A stretch of DNA of 64,000 nucleotides from Zantedeschia hybrid cultivar. Lineage: Eukaryota > Streptophyta > Magnoliopsida > Alismatales > Araceae. The stretch covers positions 52,179,696 through 52,243,695 of the forward strand of contig JARZZO010000013.1 of assembly GCA_030544215.1 (NCBI GenBank), read 5' to 3'. The position numbers were made by a program, and so were the translations under genes. Below, piece after piece: positions 32,820-44,205 of the stretch. The notes under the pieces are model-generated. The model ran no database searches. It was not told the DNA's origin and worked only from the letters and a program-made list of their open reading frames with translations. Each line of letters starts with the position of its first letter. The first letter of the stretch is position 1.

Positions 32820-33804
32820 TTTAGTTTATTTATGATTAGATGATGCATTAGAATTTAATTTGAATCGTAGGCTTATTAGTTCAAATTAAGGTAATTTGAA
32901 TTCCATGGTCTATTAGATTTATAGTTGAATCATCATGATTAGTGCCAATTATTTAAATGTGATGATTGTTTTGATATTATATTGCGCAAAATGAAATAAA
33001 TTGAATTGTTTTATTTTGTCACGCAAATAATTTATTTTTGTCACTAATATCGACCTTAACAGAGTTTGCGTGTAATTGAGGTGAATATTTGCGCAATGCA
33101 GAAAAATGACACTAATAATCAATTATTCAACTATGTAATGTGCATATTTATAGATCGTTAAATTATTACGCTTATCGGTTAGCGGCAATTTATTTTAGCG
33201 TTCTTAGATTTAAATATGCATGATTGTATATTTGCTAATTAAATTGATTTAATTCGTGCATAATTATCGGATCATTTAAATATTGCGTATACTTGTGTAG
33301 CGCTGATTGATTAATTTTTAAATGATAATTTATGAATTTGCACGTCTTGAATTGATCAATTTATGCACCACTTAGCTATCATTTCATTTAAAATGATCAT
33401 GTTGAAATTGAAAAATGATGTATTTACATGATCATGTGTTTTTGTAAATATTCATGATAGCTGAATTTGATCAAGTTATTGAAAAATCATGGACTTTGCT
33501 ATTACTGTTGATTTAATTATGAAAATGTTCACTTCCATGATATTCAAATTTGCAAATGTTGGATAAGTGACTATTACGAGAGATTTAAAGTGTTTCTCTC
33601 GTTGAGAATTCGCTCAAAATCATACTATTAAAATTAAGTTACCTTGATTTAATCGAAAGATGATTATAGTATCCTAGATCTATATTTCGATTCCGATGGT
33701 TGAGTTAACTTAATATTTATTAGTCTGGATTTTTTGGAAGCGAATTATGATGTGTAAACTATGTCAACTTGACTCTCTAAATTTTATTTATGTAGTGATT
33801 TAAA
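32820..33804 (+). other. AT-rich leader between the extra ORF and gag
   Basis: No ORF of note. It ends in a pyrimidine-rich tract with TTTATGTAG at 33787-33795, a plausible splice acceptor ten bases before the gag ATG. Confidence 0.6.
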
Positions 33805-34962
33805 ATGGCCATGAAAAATGTCATTGCTGATTTGACCAAGGGTGACAAGTTGACGAGAATGAATTATGACATTTGGCACCGTAAGATTCAATACTTGCTA
33901 AACGAGCAGGAATTGCTAGAACATCTTACCACCATCATGTCACCGCCTGAGGATGGCAATACAGCACAGCACCGTAGAGATCAAGAAGCGTACCGTCAAT
34001 GGTTCAATAAGGATCGTAGCGCGCGCTTTACTATGTTAAGCAGCATGCAAGACGATCTTATTGGGGAATTTGAGAAATTCCAAACTGCCAAAGATATGTG
34101 GGATCAGTTAAAGTTTCAATTTGGTGGAACTTCGACTACGCGGTTGCGCGCTCTTGTACTTAAGTTTGAGACCTACCGCAAAGACCAACGACAGACCATG
34201 ACCGAACACCTTAGGGTTATGTCGGGCATGATCAGGGATTTAAAGTCGGCAGGTCATGATCTCACAGACGAGCAGCAGGTCCTTGCAGTAATCCGATCTC
34301 TACCGGACTCTTGGGTCTATATGAAGCAGATTCTTACCTACAACGAGAATATCAAGAATTTTTCTGATATTTCTCGTCATGTGGAGTTAGAGGTTGAGCG
34401 CGAAGAAACTGTACGCGCCACTGCCTTAGTCGCCAAGGGAGGCAGACACCAAGGCAGGAAGGGCCCAAAGAAATTTTTCAAACGAAAGGATCGTGAAACT
34501 GCATCCAGCTCTAAGTATAAGGCAGAGCGGACACCGAAGCGCCACCACAGAGGCAAGCGCGGTGGAAAAAGGGACAAATCAAAGGTGAAGTGCTACAATT
34601 GTGAGAAGATGGGACATTTCGCTTGCGAGTGCGCTGAGCCGAAAAAGGTATCCCTCAACCCATATTCTCTCTCTGTGTATGTTTGTTCTCATGTCTTAGT
34701 CGCCCGAACTTATCCTAAGTGGATTGTGGATTCAGGAGCGACCAAGCATGTAACTAGAGATCGAGATGGGTACCAAGATTACCGCCGAATTCCAAGAGGG
34801 ACGCAACGAATTTACATGGGCAATGGGACCAGTGAAGAAGTTTTAGGAGTTGGTGTGTACCAGCTCAAACTTAGAACTGGTCGTGTATTGACATTGCATG
34901 ATGTTCTTTATGCACCAGGGATTCAGCATAATCTTTGTCAGCTTCATCTTTATTATCCCTAG
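33805..34962 (+). pseudogene. gag: Copia gag and protease, frame lost at the protease/integrase border
   Basis: The Gag domain (UBN2/Retrotran_gag_2 type) spans about residues 20-230. It is followed by a basic stretch and a CCHC knuckle, CYNCEKMGHFACEC, near residues 270-283. The aspartic protease site WIVDSGATKHVT is near 308-319. Homology ends at APGIQHNL (about 34930). The frame then runs into a stop at 34962, while the element continues in another frame from 34935. A one-base loss in the T-run CTTTG at 34933-34937 explains it. Gag and protease themselves look intact. Confidence 0.9.
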
Positions 34963-36359
34963 GATTTGCACTCATTATGATTGGTACTAGTATTGACATT
35001 CATTTAAATGATGTGCTGTATGGACATACTTTATTGAATGGTGGTTTGTTTAAATTAGATGTTGATTTCAATGCTTCTTCTGTGTCGTATGTGGCTGATG
35101 ATAAAGACCTTAGTTCGGAAATATGGCATGCTCGCCTAGGTCACATAGGACATGATAGAATGACCAGGTTAGCTCGAGAAGGCCTTTTAGGTTCACTCGC
35201 TAAGGTCATTCTACCTTTATGTGAATCATGTTTGGCTGGAAAGGCATGCCGAAAACCTTTCGGAAAGGCCAGAAGGGCCACTGAAGTATTGCAGCTTATC
35301 CATTCTGATATTTGTGGACCTTTGAGTGTGAAGGCTCGACATGGAGCATCATATTTCCTTACCTTTATAGATGATTATTCGCGATACGGTTATGTTTATC
35401 TGATCGCTCACCGCTATGAAGCACTGGATTGTTTCAAACGCTTCCTAGCTGAGGTTGAGAATCAAACCGGTAAGAGTGTAAAAGCACTTCGCACAGACAG
35501 AGGACGCGAATATTTATCTGATCAGTTCAGAATTCTATGTGAGGAAAAGGGAATTAAAAGACAACTCACTATTCCATACACTCCGCAACAAAATGGTGTT
35601 GCCGAGAGAAGCAATAGAACGTTGTTAGACATGGTTAGGTCTATGATGGCGCATGCCAACCTCCCAATATCCTTCTGGGGGGATGCTTTGTTGACTGCCG
35701 CCTATTTACTTAACCGTGTGCCTTCACAGTCAGTTCCTTCTACCCCTTATGAGTTGTGGCGTGGCCAAAAGCCGTATTTGGGAAATCTACGCCCGTGGGG
35801 ATCAACTGGATATGTCCATGACTCTTCCCACAAGTATGGGAAATTAGGCCCTAAAGCTAGAAAGTTTATCTTTATAAGATATCCTGATAGCTCACAAGGG
35901 TATGTCATGTATGGACAATATCAAGATGGAGGAATGACAGAGAAAGAGGTTCGAGACGTTGTATTCTTAGAGAAAGAATACCCTAAACTTGGCAATGTCG
36001 GAAAAAGCTTTGATCTCCATGAAGTGGATGAGACAGCTCTCTTACCATCTTCCAGCGAAGGGAGGGAATTAGTTCCTAACCATGTCATCGCTGGAGATAG
36101 TATAGATGATCAAGCTAGTGGGAGTATACCTATTAATTTTCGGAGTGGGAGTACTCCATTAGAATCGGAAGATGCCGACACCCAAGTACGTCGAAGTAAA
36201 TGCGGCCACACTCCTCGTCGACGTTTTGAGATTGAAGAGGAGATTTTAATGTGTCAGCCTGCGGATGATGAAGAACCTAGAAATGTCAAAGCGGCATATT
36301 CATCATTATCAAAGAAAGAATGGGAAGCTGCTATGCTAGACGAAATGGATTCAATGTAA
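34935..36359 (+). pseudogene. pol: Copia integrase region, ending at an in-frame TAA
   Basis: The pre-integrase zinc site is visible (WHARLGHIGHDRM, then CESCLAGKACRKPF). The DDE core has D in HSDICGPL, D in RTDRGREY and E in PQQNGVAERSNRTLL. It continues into the linker and the start of RT (EWEAAMLDEMDSM), where TAA at 36357-36359 interrupts a sequence that otherwise continues without a frame change. The stop replaces a normal sense codon, so it is a nonsense mutation. No initiating Met is needed, because this is an internal polyprotein segment. Confidence 0.9.
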
Positions 36360-37838
36360 AAGAATAAGGTATGGGAGTTAGTTGATCTTCCGCCTGGGCG
36401 TAAAGCTATTGGAAACAAATGGGTTTTCAAAATTAAACGCAAGACAGATGGATCAATTGACAAATACAAAGCACGACTAGTGGCGAAATGGTATACCCAG
36501 AAGGAGGGTATTGATTTTGATGAGACGTTCTCTCCGGTGGTGAGATTTACGTCTATTCGCCTGATCCTAGCTATTGTTGCACATTTAGATTTAGAACTCT
36601 TTCATATGGATGTTAGGACGGCATTTCTTAATGGAGAACTAGACGAGGAAATTTACATGTTCCAACCAGAGGGTTTTGAGATAAAGGAACAAGAGCGCAA
36701 AGTTTGCCGCCTAAAACGTTCCATTTACGGCCTCAAACAATCGTCTAGACAGTGGTATTTAAGATTTCATAAGGAAATCACCTCATTCGGTTTTGAGACG
36801 ATTGAGGAAGACCACTGTGTATACGTCAAACGAAAGAAAGAGAAGATTCTAATTCTGTCATTGTATGTTGACGACATTTTGTTGGCTGGGAATAATATGG
36901 AGTCTATCAATGCCACTAGGCAGTGGTTATCTTCAGTCTTCGAGACCAAAGATATGGGCGAAGCAAACTATGTGTTAGGAGTGAAAATAGTCAGAGATCG
37001 CTCTAGAAGGTTTTTGAGTATGTCTCAGGAAACCTACATTAATAAGATTCTAGAGCGATACCGAATGAATCACTCCAAGCCTATTGATACTCCAGTTGAT
37101 AAAAGTTGTGTTTTAAGTGTAAGCCAATGCCCACAAAATGAAGAAGAGAAGAATCAAATGAATAAAGTGCCATATGCGGCAGCTATTGGGAGTCTGATCT
37201 ATGCTATGTTGTGTACTCGACCCGACATCAGTTATGCTGTCGGATTAGCTAGCCGTTATCAAAGTAACCCTGGTCCTGCTCACTGGAAGGCAGTCAAGAG
37301 AATATTCCGATATTTACGTGGAACAACAAACCTTGCCTTATGTTACAAAGGAGGTGATCTAAGGTTGAGAGGTTATAGTGATGCTGATTGGGCCAGCGAC
37401 AAAGACGAAAGAAAGTCTATGTCAGGGTATGTGTTCATACTCGGTGGCGCGGCCATTTCTTGGTGTAGCAAGAAACAGACGTGCATTGCTCTATCCACTA
37501 TGGAATCGGAATATGTGGCATGTTCAGCAGCTTGTCAAGAAGCAGTTTGGTTTAGGAGTTTCCTGCGGCGATTAGCTGTCACTCCTCATGCGGAGGAGAG
37601 TGTACTTCTCTATGTTGATAGTACATCAGCTTTGGCTTACGCCAAGGATCCTAAGTACCATGGTAAAACCAAACACATTGACATTAGATATCACTTCATT
37701 AGAGATCTGTTAGCAAAAGAAGCAGTGGTCCTTCGACATATTTCTACCGATCGTATGGTAGCAGACCCGCTAACTAAACAGATCACTAGAGAGGCTTTCA
37801 CGACCCATAGTAGAGCCATGGGTTTATGTAAACTGTAA
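36360..37838 (+). pseudogene. pol: Copia reverse transcriptase and RNase H
   Basis: Directly after the nonsense codon the frame reads NKVWELVDLPPGRKAIGNKW, the conserved start of copia RT, then YVDDILLAGN with the catalytic YVDD near 36865. RNase H follows: ADWASDKDERKSMSGY, STMESEYVA, VDSTSALAYA and the terminal KHIDIRYHFIRD region. It ends at the TAA at 37838. No further lesions were seen in these 492 codons. Confidence 0.92.
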
Positions 37839-38876
37839 TTTAAAGAACAGTTATTGTTGACTTCGATGCATTCTCTTATTGAGTATTTTGATGGAATGCT
37901 TGTTTACACATCAATGAGTGTCACCAGACTTGAATTGACCCTCTCACACGGGTAATTCGCCTTGGCGCTGAGATAGCGAGCAAGATGAGACATTAAGTAT
38001 CTATGGCGCTAAATGAGCGAACAAGATACACTTAAAATATTTATTTCTGTCGCCTCGGATAAGAGCCGAGATGAGATCTTTAAAGATCGAATATGGGAAT
38101 AATTGAGCCCATCCTGTATAGTCTGGAAAAGCCGGATGTGAGTCTTGAGACAAGGCGCTAAGTGGAAGCAACTGGGTCATGAGACTCAGGTTAATCGCAG
38201 TGGGAGTGATTAGACTAAGATCCGTATGGTGTTTAAATGATAAATCTATAATTGACACGCCCACATTTGTGGAAGAACTCCATAACATGCGTTTCGTACC
38301 GCATGTGCAATTCTTGACCGATAAATGAGAATGATGAATGGATCTCTGCTTCATCATTGTGTGAGCTCTTGGATCATATTGTTGATTCTACCTGTACCCT
38401 TTGTGACCTAGGAACTATGTCATGAAGAGAAAGCTCGGCGTCGCTACTTTAGCATGATCCTTAGGACTAAGGTTGATACAGTCTAGCGGGACATGACTAG
38501 GAAAGCGGCCGAGATTAATCGAATTGACATGAGAACTTGGGGAAGACATCTATATATTGCACCATGTTATGTGGATCATATCCCGGGGAACTCAGTCAGT
38601 TGTGTACAGACAGAGTTATGATCACATGACATTTGGGATTTAAACACTGCCAGTTATTTATCTGAGAGATCCGGAGTGTTAAATCAGGTGAATATAAGAT
38701 GGTCTGAGATACCACGAGATTTTAAAGAGTATTGTGTTCCATTAGTTTTGGTGATAACTTAATGGATCACTACTCGCCTGATAGTGTTATGCTCGTGAGG
38801 TCGCACGCTGCATTTCCTGTATGACAGTTGGATTGTAGCAACTTTGAGAGATTGTTTATTAATCTTTGCCCTCCGT
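37839..38876 (+). other. Long non-coding spacer between copia pol and the 3' LTR
   Basis: About 1.04 kb with no ORF of note, unusually long for a copia 3' spacer. Loosely repeated GCGCTGAGATAGCGAGCAAG and GCGCTAAATGAGCGAACAAG words occur near 37964-38025. Confidence 0.6.
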
Positions 38877-38890
38877 GGGCAAGTGGGAGA
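38877..38890 (+). promoter_or_regulatory. Polypurine tract of the copia element
   Basis: GGGCAAGTGGGAGA lies immediately before the TGTTAACC start of the 3' LTR. It would prime plus-strand synthesis. Confidence 0.85.
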
Positions 38891-39407
38891 TGTTAACCAA
38901 CGCATGGTTCTTACCATGCATATGCCCACGTGAGGCTAAGAGTTGGTTATAGGAGATGAGGGGGAGTGGTTGAGGGAGTAGTTGTGGGAAGTTACCCACA
39001 CATGTGATGCACCCCTTGGATATAACCATTCCCCCCTTTATTTGAAAGTGTAGAGGAGAGAGATATATAAGAGGGAGAATGGCATTACGTGAGAGGGATC
39101 TGAATTCTCACAAGAGAACTCTCACTTTTGGGCAGCCCTCTTTCTCACTCTAGAGTCCTCTCCTTTCTACATATTCTCCCTCTATCTCTAAGTATTGCTC
39201 TCCAAGAGGCTATCACCAAGAGCCTAGGATTTGCAGTGTGGATTTTGGGGAGAAGCCCGTCACGTGGTTCTCATCCTCGTCCTCACGGAGCCGTCGCCGT
39301 CCATCTACGAACGTCGCCGTTAAGGTACGTTTTCCGTTACGATCAATCTCCGTGCATGCTTCCGCTTGCTCATTTGATGCATGGAGATATTTTGTGTTTT
39401 ATCAACA
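38891..39407 (+). repeat. 3' LTR of the copia element
   Basis: Same as the 5' LTR except for one T fewer and two substitutions near the end (ATCAACA against ATAAGCA). It is followed by the target duplication TTGCC. Confidence 0.93.
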
Positions 39408-42400
39408 TTGCCAAATCCTTAGCCTCTGTTGCTTTGCTTTTGTTTGATGCTCTTCCAAGTTATCAAGGGCTATCTGTCTTTCCCTGGGATCCCCTCGCTT
39501 CCTCCTTTCTAATCTGGCAAGTCCTTCCTGCACAGGTAAATGGTACAATTTACGCTTACATAGGAAGAATTTGAGAACAGATGCCTATGCCATTCAGGGT
39601 GATGTTCATATCAACATCTCCAAAATAGCACTATAAAGCTTTCATAATTTTGCTTTTAACTAAAAGTTACAAAATTATATGCTACATGACATCCTTTAGA
39701 TTACTTTCAACTAATTAACAGCTTACCAAAGTAGAAACTTCATACTTGTTACAAATACAGAATGACCTGGCCATGGCCAAGTTGACCATAACTTTGCACA
39801 ATCAACGCAAGGATCTATAAACAGAAATTTCTGCTCTGTAAATGGATAGTGGCTTTCAAACATCAAATCTAATGCAGCAATTACATAAAAGCAAACAGTG
39901 TGGCTAGAACGATTAAATTTATTGAATACTAGAAACAATACCCTCATCAGACACTGATAAACTTCACCAGGTCCACAGCTAGAGTTATTAAGATTTCATT
40001 TGTTTCAAGATAGTGCAATTTTAGGTTCAAATTGGCTGAATATGATAATTTGACCAAACACATTGGATTCATTAAATTCCGTTCACATCAAACAATCGGA
40101 TACTCACTGCATTTAATGTTATATCAAATTTAGAAAACTATAATAGTATTTCAAGTGTTTCAATGAAGAAGATATGTAATCTCCAATCAACATTGTTAGC
40201 AAGAACACAAGATTCCATGAAGAAGATATGTGATCTCCAATCAACATTGTTAGCAAGAACACAAGACAATAATCATATATGAGAAATCAAACACATCCTG
40301 CTTTACTGAGGTGATTTCAGTGTGTGGTTTTTAAGACATTTTTATATTTCCTGCTAGCAGCAGCCATAATTCCAGGCTAAGGGAATGCTTCAGATGTAAC
40401 TTTGAACAAAATATGACACCAGAAAGAGCTCCGAGATAATCATATTAATAATCGCTCATAAAGAAACAAGCATGCTCAAACCTTCAGCATGTCAGCATTA
40501 ATACTCGAGCCAGCTTCTCCATCAACAAGAGTTACAATTAGAACTGGGCCAGTTCCTTGCCCCTTTACTTTTCCTGCTGAAACATCCCGATCCTCAATCT
40601 GAGCTTTGAACTCCTTTGAGCTGCCAAGAGTACGCTCACTAAGGTACTCTGCAGCTTCCTGACCAAAATCCCCATCCAAATTTGGAACTTTTATATGAGC
40701 AAGGCTGCACAAATGAGCAAGGCTGCGTGCCGAAGAGAGCGAGGGATCTAGAGGCCTTAAACGACTATATGGAACTGCTTCTTCATTACCGAAGACATCA
40801 AATTTGTCATTCAATGACTCCACAGCTCCTCGTGGTGCATTGACAGTCTTTACATGCGCATGACAACTCAAATGTGGTTAGGAAGAATATAACTTAACAA
40901 AACATTAAATCTGTAAGGACATAACAAGAGTAAAAAAACAGTGGAAAAGGATACCAAGAAGTAGCATTTTGCAAGCCAAACACTTCCTTCCAACAACAAA
41001 TGAATACCACGCGATCTTTTAAGGAAGAACTGGCAGCTTTTAATGGCACCATGAATTCAATTTTGGGCATCTAGCATACCAATACCCCCCTCCCCGGATG
41101 TTTCAGTACATGTAAAATATCCTACAAGATCTGTCTCATGTGAAGCCTCATGCCATCTAACTTCATAGAAAGCTCACCTAGCAAGGATGTGACAGAACTA
41201 ACAATGATCACAAAGTGTTTCTGCATATGAATTTTGCACATGCATAAGATGCTTTAAGGAGGGTACCTATAAAAGCCAATTGACTGTTCCATGATTCCAA
41301 TCATATGAATACTTGTATCTTGCACTTCTATGATTCCAATCAAATTCTCACAACCAATTGGAAAACATATTTCATCATCAAATGAGAAACAACAAAATTT
41401 TACATGAAACAGTGCTTAATGATTTAAATTTCTACAGCTCCCCAAAAAACCATTCACTAAATCTGATGTTGACATAAGCAATATGAAAAATTTTGGTAAA
41501 TGTCAAATCATGGTTCATGGGATACAATAATCCTACGAAATTTTTTCCATTATACACCACTCCGTCAGAAACAAAAAAAGGAAAAATAAGAGGAAGAAGA
41601 ATGATTTGCATTGGGATGTAGAATCCGCCAGTTTATTGAAACACTGGATTCTTAGAGGCTATGAACTACAGCTCAATAATAATATTGATCATGAATTTCA
41701 TGGAATTCTATATGAAAGTGAGCAATTTAAGAAAAATGGATGGCTGATGGTTAGGGTGAAGGTATCTGATGTACTATCCACTGAAGAAGCATATAACTCC
41801 ATCAAAATAGATGCCTAATTTACTCAAGAACAACATAATGTGATAATATAAACCCAAGTAACCACCAAAAACTTTCAGAAACTGAACAAGTAGAGTTTTA
41901 GTCTTACCATGGCTCTGTTCCATGAATTATCTAAGCTGAACTGAGCAAGAACAATATCACCCTTCACAGGATTAAAAGCACCAACAACAGGAGCTTCATG
42001 GAGATTCAATGATGCAAGATGCTGCTGAATAGAAGCAACTTTCTGATCACCAACTGTCTGAACATAGAACTTGCCACCGCCCAGAACTTCAGTGACCACA
42101 ACCTACAACCAGTGCTTGTCATAGGAGGATCTAAATAATATGTGCACAAGCTACCTCTGCATCAAATGCAAAGATACCTTAAGCACATCCTTCTTTCTAT
42201 TGTCAGCAACAGACCCATTAGCAGGTTCCTGACCTTCAACATAGTTCTCCCATATCTGTTGGTGCAAATTTTAATCAAAAGATTGTAAAAGTGGATAGAA
42301 CTTGCATTTATAACAGGAAATTTCACCGCTTACTTTTACTTTCTGCTTCTTAGCAGATTGCTCAGCCTGCATAAGGAGGTGAGCATCTGGAATTCTATCT

Positions 42401-43838
42401 GAACCAAAGGACATCTGAAGCTTTGCCAATCCCGCTTCTAGAAGTGTTACAGCCATGTTTGTCCTCGACTCCCATAGGGAGCCCAAGAAAGTGCCTGTCC
42501 TGTCAACACAGTTTCAACTTCTATCTGATACCAAAAAAAAAAAAAATCATCAATATGAAAACATCAGGGCAGCAAAACAGGAGAAACACATTGCAATGAT
42601 GAGAGGTGAAGGAATTCAGCACCTCAACATCCCTTTGAAGAATCTTCCTTCTCATTAAGGCAATTGCTTCATCTGAAAAGGGTTCATCACGGCCTGGGCA
42701 TCTAACACCAGAGAAGGAGAAGGCAATACTGCAGGTTTCCTTGGGAATCAGCAACTTGAACCGATGACCACTAAGAACATACTCAACAACAGCAGGATGC
42801 CTTGTACTACGTTGCAGAAACGGTAACAAGTCTTTGGCCTTCTTCACCGACGCCTGAATACAACGAGTCAATCAAGTGCAAAAGATATCAACACAAAGCA
42901 ATAGCTAGCAAGAAAAAGTGTTTTTCCCTAACCGTTGTCAGATCGGTCACGTGCATCACTGGTGGATCCTTCATAGAATGCATTCCTTTCCTTCCACTGA
43001 TGGCTCGGGACTCAGCTGCTAACAAGGCATCATAATGATTGGATCTTTCTTCAAAATCTCGGTGTCTAATAACAGTGGCAACCACTAGCTCAGCTACATT
43101 CACTCCAGATTGACTCCCAGCAGGAATGGCATCGTCATCATTAGATGGAGAAATCAGGAAGATGGATCCAAAATCCATCACCCTAGAATCACCTGAGCTG
43201 GCTACAGCTCCTGGATTGGGACCATCAGCTATACTAACCTTTCTTGAGTATTCCATTGAAACATTTACCTGAAGGATTAAAATTCTTATTTCACATTTTA
43301 ATAACTATGAAATGATTTAAGTCACTAGTCTAAAAATAAGAGGCTTAAACATCAAGCATGCTTGCCTGACGACCAATAAGGGGTGTACGCAGAAACTCTA
43401 GCTTTACGAGCATATGGTGCTGGTTTCTCATCTCTACGAGGATTCCCAATTTTAGGAGACCTTATACTTGAAAGATTGACTCGCCGCTCAGCTAATGGGC
43501 TGCCATATGGGACAGCATCATCAGCGACGATTATACAATCCCCACTAGCAACCTCGACCACCTAAAGAAACCAGAGTACACAATGAAAATAGACCATGCA
43601 TATTTCTATTCATAGGACTGAGTAGGAGAGTCGAAGCTAATTCCTCGACAACATATTGACTGCATACTTTTTCTGTAAAGTTCTGATCATGTATTGCCTT
43701 TGAATTTGTTGCAGGTGGAACATAATTTGTCCATATTTTCAAGCGATCTTTCTTTGCTTGAAGCTCAGCATTCTTTAGCTTTCTTTTAGCCTCATCCTCC
43801 ATCATATTTGCACTCCAGTCAACATACTTTGCTAAACC
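39408..43838 (-). pseudogene. TSN: Tudor-SN (TSN) gene, 3' two thirds, with frameshifts
   Basis: Nine exons on the minus strand: 43838-43668, 43561-43366, 43268-42933, 42853-42623, 42524-42334, 42255-42178, 42102-41908, 40847-40482 and 39527-39408. The sequence gives the third and fourth staphylococcal-nuclease repeats (exons 1-6), the Tudor domain (7-8) and the last SN repeat (8-9). Introns are kept, so this is not a processed copy. Family role: an RNA-binding ribonuclease of stress granules and P-bodies. Lesions: two bases missing in exon 2 (GCTAGAGTTT, near 43394-43403), two extra in exon 5 (ACTGTGTTGAC, near 42500-42510), four residues (YIDY) missing from the Tudor core in exon 8 (near 40790), and copia in exon 9. 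The first third of the protein (about 330 residues) is absent. LTR and LINE debris starts at once beyond exon 1. Intron 2 has a GC donor. A tract of A14 lies beside exon 5. Confidence 0.9.
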
Positions 43839-43974
43839 CTACAGATGAAAGAACCATTTACATAATCATTGTCAAATTTCACAGGGAGTCAACAGCTAAA
43901 CGAAGGTTTAGTAACACTGACAAATTTCTTCCAACACGTGATGCACGAACTATACCAATATTTCATCAGACTCA

Positions 43975-44205
43975 CACGTCGAGAAGGACAATTTACACAA
44001 AAGATTTTCATATTTGATTAAAATTTGAGTTAAAATTAATTTAATTAATTAACTTAAATTATGTCTGTCTAACCCGATACTATTTAGATAATTAATTCAG
44101 AAATATTAATAAAAATTAACTAATGATTAAATATAAGACTATTTTGAGACATTATTATATGATATGAAATTTACTCAAAACGATGTCAAAATTAGCGTGT
44201 CTACA
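43975..44205 (-). repeat. Unclassified LTR-like element, copy 3 (inverted fragment)
   Basis: On the minus strand it starts TGTAGACACGCTAATTTTGA at 44205 and matches copy 1 for about 230 bp (GAGTAAATTTCATATCATAT, TTTAATCATT). It then fades toward the Tudor-SN intron. Its outer end abuts LINE sequence exactly. Confidence 0.75.

Larger units (their letters stand above)
31245..39407 (+). mobile_element. Full-length Ty1/copia retrotransposon (8.16 kb) inside a Tudor-SN coding exon
   Basis: It has two LTRs (518 and 517 bp), an iMet-type primer-binding site, an extra leader ORF, gag-protease, integrase, RT-RNase H, a long post-pol spacer and a purine tract. The flanks are TTGCT (31240-31244) and TTGCC (39408-39412), a 4/5 match consistent with the usual 5-bp duplication. 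The order integrase before RT defines copia. The LTRs differ only in the last dozen bases by my reading, so insertion is recent. The pol frame has a frameshift and a nonsense codon, so the copy is defective. I did not assign a copia lineage. Confidence 0.95.

Noticed and set aside
41606..41818. 70-residue plus-strand frame in a Tudor-SN intron
   Set aside because: Opposite to the gene, no family features, and intronic.
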